This document shows, piece by piece, positions 1 to 11,049 of a DNA stretch of 64,000 nt (positions within the stretch are counted from its first letter, which is position 1; every line of letters begins with the position of its first letter). The translations under genes and the position numbers were made by a program. Source of the DNA: Lunularia cruciata (lineage: Eukaryota; Streptophyta; Marchantiopsida; Lunulariales; Lunulariaceae); NCBI GenBank assembly GCA_948567375.1, contig OX419756.1, forward strand, positions 1,741,001 through 1,805,000. The letters run 5' to 3'. Under the pieces are notes generated by a model that made no database searches, was not told the DNA's origin, and was given only the letters and a program-made list of their open reading frames with translations.

Positions 1-45
1 TACTCTTCCTACTGATTCCCGGACCGGGAATCAGTAGGAAGAGTA
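1..45. repeat. Perfect inverted repeat at window edge
   Basis: Bases 1-22 and 24-45 are exact reverse complements separated by one base, so the stretch can fold into a 22-bp hairpin. It lies at the very edge of the window, and the arms may continue to the left. It is not part of any terminal repeat recognised elsewhere here. It could be a natural palindrome or a fold-back assembly artefact; the sequence inside the window cannot decide. Confidence 0.9.
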
Positions 46-59
46 GAAATTTTGCTTTG

Positions 60-2706
60 AGGGTTTGATAAAGAGGTAGAGGATGTTGAACTTCACTTCA
101 TGGAGGTATCAATGTTAGAAGTCAATTGTCAGAAATATATCATGTAGCACAAGGCAAGTCCATGATGGACAAGTTCTGCAATTATTATAAATCAAAAGCT
201 CATTATGAAAAGACTTGTTCTAAGAAGCAAGCTTATATTCAATCAAGTACACTCATTCAACAAAACTACATGAAGAAGAATTTCTACTTAGAAGAGCATC
301 CACTATTGATAACTCATATGGTTGTATCAATTCCCAAGGAGAAAGAAACAAAGATTCATCTACTATGGATGCTCAAACCACACGACTCATCAAGCTAGTA
401 TATTTGGTTCCAAACAAGCATTATCTTAATGTCTGGTTTGCATTTGGATGATGATATTGAAATACTATCATTCATATAGGCACTATCCCATTAAAGTCCA
501 TCAAGGAGTTTTAGTGATTTAGGAGAAGTCATTCATGCATTTAAAATCAACAAAAACCTAGTTTCTATAAGCCAAATTATTGAGAAGGGTTTTCATGTTT
601 TATTTAACCAAGATTGTGTCTTTTTTCAACAAGTATGAGAAATGTGCTATTCTTGTAGGTTGCAAATTTGGATTCAAAATAGTAAAGATGTTTAAGTAAG
701 ATATCAAGACCACCGATGCTACAAATCAGAACTTTATGTCTAGTCGTGTCTCAACTGCACTTTCAGATCTTGAGATGTGGTATAAAAGAGCGGGTCAAAC
801 TACAAAAGATTGAAGATGCTACCTACCTCAGATCTAGTTATGTGTCTTAATCCCAAAAAGATACATACCTAATTAAGATTTGATATTATTCTATCTTGAT
901 ATCCAACATTTTATGATCCTTTTCCCAAAGGTTTGTCAGGCTTGTGAATTTGGTAAGCAAGCTAAATAACCTTTCAAGCATCATGGTACAAGAGCATTTG
1001 GGGTGCTAAAATTGATTCGCAATAATGTATATATTGCTTCAAAAAAGATTTTGATAGGTTCTAAGTATTTTTTCTTATTTATTAACAATGTTTCAAGATA
1101 GAAATAAGTCTACTTTTGAAAGAAAAAACTAATTCCTTTTGGTCTTCCAAATATTCAAGCTACTTGTGGAGGAGTAATATGGTCATAATATCCTAAATCT
1201 ATGATTTGATGGAGGAGGAGAGTTCCCTTCAAATTATTTTGATATTATTTTACATAAGCAAGGTATCAAGTGTGAAGTTAGTTGCAACTACAGAACTGAA
1301 CAAAATGGAGTTGTTGAACAAAAGAACCAACATTGCAAGAGCTATTCTCAACAAGAAAGCAATGCCCAAGTGCAATTGGGTAGAAGCAATTAATTATACA
1401 TTTTTCTTGATGAATTGATCTCCTACCGTGGTAGTGCATAAAATGAGACCTTTTCAAGCTTGTAAATGTAAGAAACCTGATTTATCATATTTGAAGGTTC
1501 TTGTTCATACTTTCTTTATTCATATTCCTAATAAGAAGAAGCAAAAGCCAGATCCTAAAGCACCAAAATGTGTCTTTCTTGGATAAGCCTCAAATTCAGA
1601 AGGATGTAGTTCTTATAATCTTTATTTAAAGAATTTTATTATCAATGGAGATGTTGTATTTGAGGAGTTAAACTCTTGGTACTATGCTTCAACAAGTTGA
1701 AAATCTTATTTCCACTTACAATACACTCTACTTCTTCCATTGGTCCAACTAGTACTTCTTTCACACAAGCTGGTACTTCAAGTGCTAATGGTATTTCTAG
1801 TGAGCCCTCTCATTCTAATCCATTTATAAATCCATGGTCAAGATAGGGTGTTGAGAAGCCTTTAGTTAAAATATCTCAATGTATAAGAAAATTTATCCTC
1901 ACTTTGTTCATTGATATATTTATCCTTTGTTGAAACAAATGGTTGATCAACCACATAGTTCAGAAATTCTAATTCCTTTAGAATAAGGATATAATTGCTT
2001 CTCAACCTGAACTTATATCTTAACAAAGTGCAAGTACATGGGTCAAATATCAAATATTAAAGGCTTCAATTTGAAGTGTTGTTAGCCCAACACCATACAT
2101 ATATGGTGAAGTCTATCCAAGAAAAGGAACCAAATTCTCTTGAGGAAGTGATGTATCATACAGATTGGATGCAAGCTGTGTAGCTTGAAGTTGTAGCAAT
2201 ACATCAACAGCAAACATGGGATTTGATGGATTTATCTCTCAATAAGAAGCCAATTTGTTGCATGTGGATTCTTAAGATTAAGAGAAATTTGCATGGTTTT
2301 GTGAATAAATATGTGGAAAATGTCTGTTCACAACAACATTGAATTGATTTTGATGAGACATTCATCCTTCTTGCTAAGAAAACATTAATTTATGCTCTCT
2401 CAATGTTATCCATCTTCAATTAAGGAAGCTCAATCAGGTAGATTTCAATAGTTCTATCCTCAAGGGAGATTTGGAGGAGGAGGTCTGCACTATCCAACCA
2501 CTTGGATATGAAATAAAAAGATATCTAAACAAAGTTTTTTTTAATTAAAAAAGTCTTTTAATGGACTTGAGCAAGTTCTACAAGCTTGAAATGCCATGAT
2601 AGATTCATACCTCTTATCCAATGGATTTCAAGTTTGCAGTTAAAATTCTTTGCTCTACCAACTACAAGCTAGTGGCAATATGGGTTTATTGATCATCTAT
2701 GTTGAT
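60..2706 (+). pseudogene. Ty1/copia polyprotein relic, part 1 (gag, integrase, start of RT)
   Basis: A decayed copia polyprotein readable only across frames and stops. A gag zinc knuckle of CX2CX4HX4C spacing lies near 175-220, with the second Cys replaced by Tyr (CNYYKSKAHYEKTC). A GAG-pre-integrase/integrase Cys region follows near 925-980 (CQACEFGKQAK). The integrase C-terminal region near 1280-1690 contains NKRTNIARAILNKK and PKCVFLG. RT begins near 2140 (WDLMDLSLNKKPICCMWILK) and runs to IIYVD at 2706, where a gypsy element interrupts the YVDD box. The continuation is at 8181. The order gag-integrase-RT is diagnostic of Ty1/copia. Many stops and frameshifts make it inactive. The left LTR is not visible in the window. 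Confidence 0.8.
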
Positions 2707-3090
2707 TGTAAAAGACCAAGGAGAGAAATAATGGAATAGAAGATTGGAGTAGAAGATTGCACTAAGACTCCCAGTTGAGAGAAACTCCAAATGCCTAGCA
2801 TGAGCTTGGGCTTTGGTATTTATAGGAAACATATAGAGCTATTGCAAATTTCCCAAGGAAAATTTCTACTAGAAGTCACCTTCTTGGCGTGTAAGCTAAG
2901 CTAGTCAAGAAACTTCCTAGGTAGCTTCATAGAAGCTACCTACTAGAAGCATACATATTTTTCAATACATGGAATGTACCAAGAATTTTCTTAGATACTT
3001 CTAGAATATTTTTATATTGCTTGGCTAATTTGGCCTATTTGCTAACTTTTTAGCATCTTTTAACTTGTCTGCTACCTCCATATTGTTACA
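2707..3090 (-). repeat. 3' LTR of gypsy element A
   Basis: It starts TGTAAAAGACC and ends TATTGTTACA, and is homologous along its length to 7752-8175. In element orientation this is the downstream LTR, because the polypurine tract abuts it at 3091. It carries one fewer of the roughly 50-60 bp internal subrepeats (GAAGCTACC/TAGCTTAGCTTGC type) than the other LTR. Confidence 0.9.
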
Positions 3091-3106
3091 TATTCTCCCT
3101 CTGCTA
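3091..3106 (-). other. Polypurine tract of gypsy element A
   Basis: On the minus strand the bases just before the 3' LTR read AGCAGAGGGAGAATA. A purine-rich run at this place is the expected plus-strand primer of LTR retroelements, and it confirms minus orientation. Confidence 0.75.
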
Positions 3107-3399
3107 GTTGGTGATGTCCTTATTATCATAGAATCTTCAAACTCTTGGAGTGCTATTTGTGCATTATAGAGATGAGAAAGAGGTTCTCATGTGGCATCAT
3201 GAAGAAGATACACTTTCCAAAGGACTTTTACTTAGTGTGTCATTGGCATCCATGTTGGATGTTGCACTATGCAAGGATACAATCAACTTCATACTCCTTG
3301 TGATTGTTGATAAGGATAGGAAGAGGAAAAGATTGGACATGAATAGAAAAGGAAGATGGATTAGAATCAAAGGGTTTCAACTTTGAAACATGAAGACAA

Positions 3400-6000
3400 T
3401 GCAATTTGCTTATGACTAGACAAGGCAAGTTGATAAGCAATAAAAGAATGATTTATGTTATATCAAATAGACCTATCCAATAAGGAGTGAGTTTACAAAC
3501 TTGGGCATCTAGTGGGAGGGGCAGATTATTAGACAAAAGCATGACTTTATCACCTAGTTGAAAGATGAGATCCTAATAATGTTGATCAACATATTACTTT
3601 TGCCAATTTTGAGCAAAAAGGAGGTGAGATTTGGCTTGTTGTTGGATTTAGATTTTGTCAACAAGAAGATTGAAGTATGAGGATAATAAGATGGTGAGAG
3701 AGAAAAAAGGGAATCTAGAACAAATGGGTCTTGGCCAAAAGTAAGGAAGAAGGGAGAGAATCCAAGGGTTGCCTACTTGGAGCTATTATAGGTAAACTTA
3801 ACATCCACAAGGCAAGCATTCTAGTTGGTAAGGTGAACACTGACAAAGGCATGAAACATATCTTCCAAGGTATCATTTTATATGTTCAATTTGCCCATGA
3901 ATTTGAGGATGATAGACCATAGACAAAGCAAGCTTGGTGCCGAGTAGCTCAAAAAGTGCTTGCCAAAATTTACCAATGAGTTGATGATCACAATTGGAGA
4001 TGAGAACCCATGGCATCCCATGGTGCTTAAAGATAGTGTCAAAGTAAATCTTGGCTAGCATGGGATCATCCATGGTATCCCACGGTGGGTGCTAAATAAA
4101 TTCCTTGCTAAGTTTAGTGAAAAACACCACAATGGCGGTATGATCTTGATTTGTTTTGGGTAAGGATGTTATAAGGTCAATACTTACTTGTTCCCATTGG
4201 GAAATTGGGATAGGAAGAGGTTGAAGGAGTCCACCTAGTTTTTTGTTGCTGACTTTGTTGCATTGGCAACTCTCACAAGAGCAAACAAACTCTCAAACTT
4301 CTCATGCCATGTTTGGTTAGCATGATTGATATTAGAGGGTATCAAGGTTTTATCCACACCCAAATGACCAGAAATTAATAAGTTGTGGGGTTCTTGAAGG
4401 CACATAAGCTAGAGGTCACTCATTGCTAGAACATAGATCTTATGCTCAAAAAATAGAATGCATTCCTTGAAGGAAAATGTATTGTACTCCTTGTCATGCA
4501 TTGCAAGACAACTTTGCACCAATTGAACAAAGGGGTCCTATTATAAAACAATCTTGGATGACATGCGTACCTTTGAGTTAGTTGACATTGTGGTGATTTT
4601 TGCAACCATGGGAGATTTAGGAAGAAGCTTCAAATCAAGACGTCATGATAAGACATTAGAAATGATATGGAACCTATTAGGTTTGTACATAAGCTTGATG
4701 TCAAATAACTATAGTTGTTCCTCCCATCAATTGTACTCTTCATGTGCTCCCAATATATTAAGTCTACAATAAAGGTTTGTGATTGATTTGCATGATCACT
4801 TGTTTCTCCAAGAGATAATGCTTCCATATGTTTGTAGCATATATCATTGCTAGTTGTTCTTGATCTAAAGCAAAGTAATTCTTTTCTATGGTATTTAGTC
4901 AATGAGACACAAAGGCAATGGGATGTTACCCATATGGAAGTTAATGCTGCAACATTACTCCAATGGAAAAGTAAGAAGCATCAAAATCAATCACATAAGG
5001 TAGTAGGGGGTTATATGGTTGGAGGATGGGTCATGAAGATATACCATATGCTTCAATTACTTGAATGATTCTTTGTGCCTGGTTGTCCAATAAAAGCTTG
5101 AGGTCTTCCCCAAGAGATCAATCAATGGTACAGCCACATGAGCATAATAGTGGATGAACCATTGGTAAAAGCTCACCAATCAATTAAATGTTTGCACTTT
5201 TGTGATATTTTTTTGAGTATGCAAATTGATAATGGCCTTGATTTCTATTCTTCCATCTTGATCCCTTTTGATGAGACTTTATGACCTAAAAGGTAACTTC
5301 TTTTTGCAAAAAGGCACATTTTGACTTCTTGCAATAAAATTTCCATTGGCATGGGCATTTTAGGTCTTCTCATATATGATTCTTGTGTTGTACCTCTATC
5401 TTTCCATAACTTAAAATATCATCCAAGAACACTGCCATGTACTGATCCAATAGTCCATCCAACAACCAATGCATTTGATCCATGAAATGACATTAGTGAG
5501 CATTAGTGAGCCCAAAAGGTAAGACTCTCCATTCAAAATGCCCATACCTTGTGCAAAAGGTAATCTTTTGCACAACTTCCTTATCAATGGAATTTGCCAA
5601 TAGCCACTTCAAAGGTCCAACTTGGAGAAATATTTTACTCCACTAAATTGATCTAGAAAATCATCAATTTGAGGCAAGGGATATGCATTCTCATACAATT
5701 TTTTTTACTAAGGCCCTGGTAAACAATATAGAATCAAAGTCCTCCATACTATTTTCTTACAAAGAGTATTCGTGCTCCACAAGGAGATGTACTATGTTGA
5801 ATGAAATATTTCTCCAACAACTTGGTTTGTGTTGTTTGAAGTTCTTCTAACTCCTTTGGTGAGAGCCTATAGATTGGTCTACTCACAAGAGTACTACTTG
5901 GTAATAACTCAATCTTGAAGTGCATACCTTGATTAGAGGGTAATCCCTTTGGAAAATCATCAAGAAACACATCTACAAACTCCTAAAATATTTGATCAAC
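3400..6000 (-). pseudogene. Gypsy A pol relic: RT, RNase H, integrase
   Basis: Minus-strand fragments match Ty3/gypsy pol in order. RT starts near 5970 (FPKGLPSNQGMHFKIELLP, then SRPIYRLSPKELEELQ) and continues to about 5200. RNase H with the tether region lies near 4620-4900 (KELLCFRSRTTSNDI). The integrase zinc finger has CSCESCQC near 4280. The integrase core lies at 3873-4073, with FKHHGMPWVLISNCD carrying the second catalytic Asp and HPQIHGQIEHIK carrying the Glu region (consensus HPQTDGQTERVN). Frames shift repeatedly and internal stops are frequent, so no functional polyprotein is possible. Family identity is clear; exact domain edges are approximate. Confidence 0.8.
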
Positions 6001-6444
6001 TATGGTTTGATGAGGCTTTTGGCTGTCATCAACTTCTCTTTGACCAAAAAGCTTGATCCACACTATTTAAAGAAGAATATCTTCTTCCAAAGCTTGCTTT
6101 ATGATTGCTTTCTTGAAAATTTTCCCATCTTGGGAATGATTGTTCTTAGATGTCTTACTCAAAGGTTCTTGACAACCTAATTGGTAATTCTTACCTTGGT
6201 CTTGTACTTGAATTTTTTAATGGATCTAATCAAAATGAACCTTATGACATTGAAGCCAAAGTAAACCTAGAATGACATCATAGTGTAGAGGTGTTACTAC
6301 AAATCTAATACACTCCTCATATTCCTTCCCAATTTTGAATGTAATAGGATGTGTGGTATAGAATATATAGCACTTTCTACTATCCACAATCATTAATTTA
6401 CTTCCAAATATTGGCTTGACAAGGATACATAATTTCTTTGCTAA

Positions 6445-7733
6445 TTACATTGACATGCAATTTTCTAAATTTCCAAAATCAACCAAAATCCTACAACCAC
6501 GATCAAATATTATACCTTGCAAGTGAAGGAATCTTTCATAGGTCAAGCCTTCAATCCCATTAGAACCATTATGTTCCCAATAGATGGCTTGATATTTCCT
6601 ACTAGGATTCTTTATTTCATTGATCATCACATTTCATAAACTCCATTTGGCAATTTGTTGGGGCCATCTATTCTTTAGTGTACACTCAATAATTCAATGT
6701 CCAATTTGATGAAAATAAAAGCAACCACTATTTTATAGTAATCTCATCTTAAATGTAGTGCAAAGTGGTCTCCATTGGATGATATCAATCTCCATCTCCT
6801 CCATCCATATGTTATGTGTTGGTAGGCTCTATGAAGGTTGACTTCAAGATCTAGTTGTAGCAACCAAGGAATCAAAGTGCTCAACCAATTGCATGGCTTT
6901 CTCCATGTGTTTGTGCTCCCACATGGTCATTTCTTATTTGGTGCATGACTTCAAGCTCCTCCCAAATTGATCCAAAGCTTCAACTTCTAGTATCTTTGGA
7001 ATTTGCATTATGGTGTTCTAGAATTGAATGATGTATTGAACCAATTGGCTTCAATTTTTCCAATCTATAGTGTAGTGAATGTAATATTTATAACTTGGAA
7101 TCCCTCAATTATCATGCTATTGAATTTTCACATGTCGAGATTGGTACAATAAACTACCATTGAGCTTGCTCCACTCAAAATTTCCACCATATTTTTGCCT
7201 CTCCATCTAGTTGGCTTGAAGCCAAAAGAATCTATCCCTCTTCATCTTGAAGATTTGTAACTTCAAAATAACATTTATAATGAAAGATAAAATTCTCCAC
7301 TACTCCCAAGAGATTCTTGCCTTCAAATACCTTGGGGTTTAGAAATTGGATTTGCTCTTCTAGTACTCAAAATGGTTCTCTTTCTACATGCTCTTGTTGT
7401 TGATGATCTTTATGTTTTAGCAATTAAGTAAGGTGCTTGATTTGTTGTTGCATAGCAATGATAACTTTGGGCATCATTGTCATGGCTACTACTCTATCAA
7501 ACTACTTGCAATTATTTCAGTTAACACAAAGATGCAACAAGTCTACCACTTTTTGTAAGTTACAATCTAAAGTATCAATGGTTCATCAAATAAGGTGATC
7601 ATATTCAAAAAGAATTTCCCAAAGTGTTAAATGATGAATTGCATGAAATGATATTTGGGTAGTAAATGGATTCAAACCTCCTAATGGTTTGAGAAAAATG
7701 GATTTGGTTGTCCATAAATTCCATCCATCCATC
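6445..7733 (-). pseudogene. Gypsy A gag and protease relic
   Basis: Gag begins downstream of the primer-binding site (MDGWNLWTTKSIFLKPLGG near 7730-7670). A zinc knuckle occupies 6682-6723 on the minus strand with CX2[C to F]X4HX4C spacing and a stop inside it. The protease segment follows at 6445-6630 (GCRILVDFG). The usual DSG triad reads DFG, and the same DFG occurs in the sister copy near 61750, so the change may be inherited from a common source copy. The frame is broken. Confidence 0.7.
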
Positions 7734-7750
7734 CCATTACTTTGATACCA
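7734..7750 (-). other. Primer-binding site of gypsy element A (tRNA-iMet type)
   Basis: One base inside the 5' LTR (minus strand) the sequence reads TGGTATCAAAGTAATGGG. TGGTATCA is the standard match to the 3' end of plant initiator methionine tRNA, used as primer by many plant gypsy elements. It independently confirms minus orientation. Confidence 0.8.
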
Positions 7751-7751
7751 A

Positions 7752-8175
7752 TGTAAAAGACCAAGGAGAGAAATAAAAGAATGGAAGACCATAGTGGAAC
7801 ATCACATTGGGACTCTCGGTTGAGGATTCCTCCAAATGCCTAGCATGAGCTTGGGCTTTGGTATTTATAAAAAACATACAAGGCTCTTGAGAAGTTCCCA
7901 AGGAAGATTCCTACTAGAAGCCACCTTTTTGGAGTGCAAGCTAAGCTAGCCAGGAAGCTTCCAAAGAAGCTTCCTCATAAGAACCACCTACTTGGCATGC
8001 AAGCTAAGCTAGCCAAAAAGCTTCCTCCTAGAAGCTACCTACTTAGCATACATGCTACTTGACACATGGAAGGTACCAAGAAGTTTCCTAGATGTTTCTA
8101 GAACATTGTTAGGTTGCTTGGCTAATTTGGTCTATTTTTTTACTTGTTAGCCTCTACTAACTCTATATTGTTACA
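7752..8175 (-). repeat. 5' LTR of gypsy element A
   Basis: TGTAAAAGACC...TATTGTTACA on the plus strand, 424 bp, homologous to 2707-3090. In element orientation it is the upstream LTR because the primer-binding site adjoins it at 7750. It contains an extra copy of the subrepeat built around AAGCTAAGCTAGCCA and GAAGCTTCC. The family member at 60000-60484 is longer again (485 bp). Confidence 0.9.
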
Positions 8176-8180
8176 TTGAT

Positions 8181-8763
8181 GACCTCTAGATCTCATTTGG
8201 CAAGTAAAAGATTAATTGAAGAGAGAGTTTGACACAAAGGACTTTAGAGAACTCAAATGCTTATTGGGTATTAAGTTTATCAAAGACTACAATAATCTTT
8301 GATTACTACAATATCAATATTCTCTCAACAGGTTGTAGAAGTTTAGTATGATAGCCTACAAGCTTATTTTACTCCTTTCCCAACTTCTATTCAATTAAGT
8401 GCTAAAGATGGTGAGTTGATGGTTGATCCAAATATGTATAGAGAGATCATTGGAAGTCTCATGTAGTTAGACTAGAGAGTCAACTTTTACAAGCACCAAG
8501 AAAGTAACATTTTGATATGGTTTGAAGGATTCTATGTTAATATGAAGTTTATCATTTAATTTGGTCTTCACTATTTAGCTAGTGGGTTAACAATTGTATA
8601 AGATTTATTGCGTGGATTGGGCAAGAAGTGCTCAAGATAAAAGATCAATATTAAGTTATGTCTTTTTACCTTAGAAGGTCTGCAATTAGTTGGTTTTCAA
8701 AGAAGAAACCTGTTGTTACTTTATTATTGACAAAAGTAAAATATAGAAATACCGCTAATGCTA
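8181..8763 (+). pseudogene. Ty1/copia relic, part 2 (end of RT and RNase H)
   Basis: This resumes the copia RT interrupted at 2706. The second Asp of YVDD is the GAC at 8181. It continues through a segment matching LGxLxxFLGIKF (near 8250), DPNMYREIIGSLM (8424-8465) and the RNase H signature SYVF...SAISWFSKKK (8655-8725), followed by a degraded STEAEY region. The segment ends at 8763, where a pogo-like transposon is inserted. Frames are broken throughout. Confidence 0.8.
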
Positions 8764-8787
8764 TAGTTGAACCTCTCTCAGTCAATA
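8764..8787 (+). repeat. Left terminal inverted repeat of pogo-like element
   Basis: TAGTTGAACCTCTCTCAGT is an imperfect reverse complement of the right end. It is preceded by TA at 8762-8763. The first base is T instead of the canonical C. Confidence 0.65.
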
Positions 8788-9210
8788 AGATCTATGCACC
8801 AAGATTATATTTGAGTTATAGAGTTTATCAGGTTAGGTAGGTAAGGTATAATGTCATGTTGTTGTGATGATGGCTAGGTCTTACATTATGATAATTGGTG
8901 TACTATAATTACAGCTAGTCCAATATCATGGTCCAGAAATTGTTTATTTCACCTATTATTACTATATGTTCTGAATACTTATGCATTCATCCACAAACTA
9001 TTACTAGCACACAAGCTATGGATTGGTAACCTTTGAAATGAGTAAATAGGTTTTTCAATAGATAGATAACAAAAAGAGCCAAGATTCTCAACCATTATAG
9101 CATTTAGATACTGGTTAGGAAATGATGTAGTGGTTGAGAGTCTTGATCTTCTTTGACTATCTATTCATCATAAAAGAGTTTGAAACTTAGTTAATATCTC
9201 TTCACCTTGT

Positions 9211-10632
9211 TACCATGGCCACCGCCCAAAAGCAAGAACTCTATCATTATGCTCAGTCAATCAACCCCTCAATCAGCTAGAATTCACTGAGTGCTTGGGC
9301 CCTACAAAATTTTAACCTTTCAAAAGCATCATCACATGGAACTATTAGCAACATCTTTGGTAAGAAAGAAGTGCTCAAGGCTGCTGACCTTGGCCAATCT
9401 AATAGAAAAAAGAAGCATAAGGTTACCAATCCACAACTTGAAAAAGTTTTGGTACTTTGGATGCTTTAGGGTGAGGTATGATGCATCAACATCTCAGTTG
9501 AATTGATCAAGGAAAAAGGTAAAAGTTTTGCAAAGTCTTTGGAACTAGCAAAAAATGCCCCCACTTTTTCAAACAGTTAGCTACAGAAGTCTCAAAATGG
9601 TCACAATCTGGAGAAGCATAGATCACATGGTGAAAGTGGCAATGCTAACAATGCTACAATTGCTAAACAGCTCCTTATCCTACAAGCAAAGATTACAACC
9701 TATGCATGGAAGGATGTCTACAACATGGATGAGACTCGTCTTTTCTTCCAAATGGCACTCGACAGTACAATTTCCCTACACCAAAGTGAAGGGTCTAGAG
9801 AAGACAAGTCATGATTTACACTTGCATTTATTGCAAATGCAGAAGGATCAGACAAGTTAGAGCCATTTATCATTGGCCATGCCAACAAACCACATTGCTT
9901 CAAGAGAAAGACTGGTCAATAGTTGAGGTTCCATTATGCCTGGATGACTGGTGTCTTATATTGAGAATTGGCTTGCAGATCTGGATAGCCGCATGCAAGT
10001 AGCCAGCCGCCACATCTTGCTACTTCTGGACAAGGCACCACCCCATGTTATTGGTGAGTTGGTCCTCACCAATGTGGAAGTTTGCATACTTCCCCCAAAT
10101 ACAACGTAAAAAATACATTGTCAGGAATACAATCCATGGATGCTGGAATAATTGTAGCATTCAAACAATGCATTGTTGTTTTCAGCTTCAACATGCCATT
10201 GATGAATTGGTGAATTGACATTTACAAAGTTCACCAATTAATGGCAATGCAATGGGCAAAAGCTACATGGAATGAAATTTCTGCCAACACCATCAAATTT
10301 CTTTTTACCATATAAACCTATTTGAGACTCAAGAGGAAGCCATTTTAATGAGTGCCGTTGAAAGTGACAATGAGCATAGCATTAACGAGCAGCTTATTGC
10401 TTCAAGCGGTGCTCTAGGTGTAAGACACCAAATGTACATTGAAGCTCTACTCAATCCAGCTGAAGAGGCCAATAGGTCCCATGAAGACCTTTCTAATGAA
10501 ATTCTGCTAAGTTTAGCCGGCATAGCAGGGGAAGTGGAGGAGGCAAATGCCACAAATGAAGCCGTGTTTGATGAGGAGGACAGTCCCAAGGTCAGTTGGT
10601 CTGCCAAAGAAAAAATATTTCATTCTTGGTAA
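9211..10632 (+). pseudogene. pogo/Tigger-like transposase relic
   Basis: Pieces in several frames line up with a CENP-B/Tigger transposase. The N-terminal helix-turn-helix region has QKQELYHYAQSINPSISQ near 9225-9280. A CENP-B-type second DNA-binding domain lies near 9430-9550 (INISVELIKEKGKSFAKSL). The DDE core follows: first Asp in YNMDETRLFF near 9725, then EPFIIGHANKPHCFKR near 9860, second Asp in LLLLDKAPPH near 10020, and third Asp in IQSMDAGIIVAFK near 10130. An acidic C-terminal tail reads in one frame at 10348-10632. All three catalytic Asp codons survive, but stops and frameshifts separate them. Confidence 0.8.
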
Positions 10633-10922
10633 GGCAATCACCTTGCTAGATCCAACTAATCACCACCAATATACAAGATATCAGGTCTTAAGAATCATGC
10701 AACAAGATATTAGAGCATCAAAAATTACACAAACTACTTTACATAGTTGGCTTCATCCATAGTATTTGATTTTATAAATCATATTAAATCTTCCTCTATA
10801 AACTTATATTTTCATTGTAGGGTATTGAGTATCAAGATACCGAGGATATTGACTTGATAGTTGGGAGAGCCATTGGTGGATTGAAATTGTATCAAGTTAT
10901 AGAGGATATTAAATTAATGAGG

Positions 10923-10945
10923 ATCAACTTATAGAGGTTTAACTG
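10923..10945 (-). repeat. Right terminal inverted repeat of pogo-like element
   Basis: Read on the minus strand it is CAGTTAAACCTCTATAAGT, very close to the published Lemi1/Emigrant type of terminus. It is followed on the plus strand by the TA target duplicate at 10946-10947. Confidence 0.75.
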
Positions 10946-11040
10946 TATATGTAAATTAATTTTGCTTCACACCTTTATTACAAGATTTGGGACGTACATG
11001 TCATGATCTATATTCAGATAATATCAATAGTAGTAATTTG
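10946..11040 (+). pseudogene. Ty1/copia relic, part 3 (RNase H end)
   Basis: Directly after the pogo element one frame gives PLLQDLG near 10974-10995 and YSDNINSSNLM near 11010-11045. This matches the copia RNase H motif LLxDLG...xxCDNxSAI that follows STEAEY. It shows that the copia element continued through the transposon insertion. Nothing copia-like was recognised past about 11050, and the right LTR was not found. Confidence 0.6.
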
Positions 11041-11049
11041 ATGAAAGTA

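Larger units (their letters stand above)
2707..8175 (-). mobile_element. Ty3/gypsy retrotransposon A, old full-length copy
   Basis: A 5.47-kb LTR retroelement on the minus strand with LTRs of 384 and 424 bp, each ending TG...CA, and a perfect 5-bp TSD. On the minus strand the order is LTR, primer-binding site, gag with zinc knuckle, protease, RT, RNase H, integrase, polypurine tract, LTR. The LTRs differ by substitutions and by the number of internal subrepeats, and the coding region is full of stops, so the insertion is old. A second copy of the same family lies at 60000 to the right edge on the plus strand. No chromodomain was recognised. Confidence 0.9.
2702..8180. repeat. Target site duplication TTGAT flanking gypsy element A
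   Basis: TTGAT at 2702-2706 directly precedes the left LTR, and TTGAT at 8176-8180 directly follows the right LTR. Removing the element and one copy restores an uninterrupted copia RT reading through the YVDD box (tat gtt gat gac). This fixes both boundaries of the inserted element to the base. Confidence 0.92.
8764..10945 (+). mobile_element. pogo/Tigger-like (Lemi1-type) DNA transposon relic
   Basis: A 2.2-kb Tc1/mariner-superfamily element. The right end reads CTTATAGAGGTTTAACTG (to 10945) followed by TA. The left end at 8764 reads TAGTTGAACCTCTCTC preceded by TA, an imperfect inverted match to the right end. Plant pogo-like elements (Lemi1 and the Emigrant MITEs) have termini of the CAGT(A)AAACCTCTATAA type and duplicate TA, as here. 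The interior holds a decayed CENP-B-like transposase. The copia RNase H reading resumes directly after 10947, which supports the boundaries. Confidence 0.78.

Noticed and set aside
3150..3386. Plus-strand frame next to the left LTR of gypsy A
   Set aside because: It is antisense to the 3' end of the minus-strand element and has no known domain.
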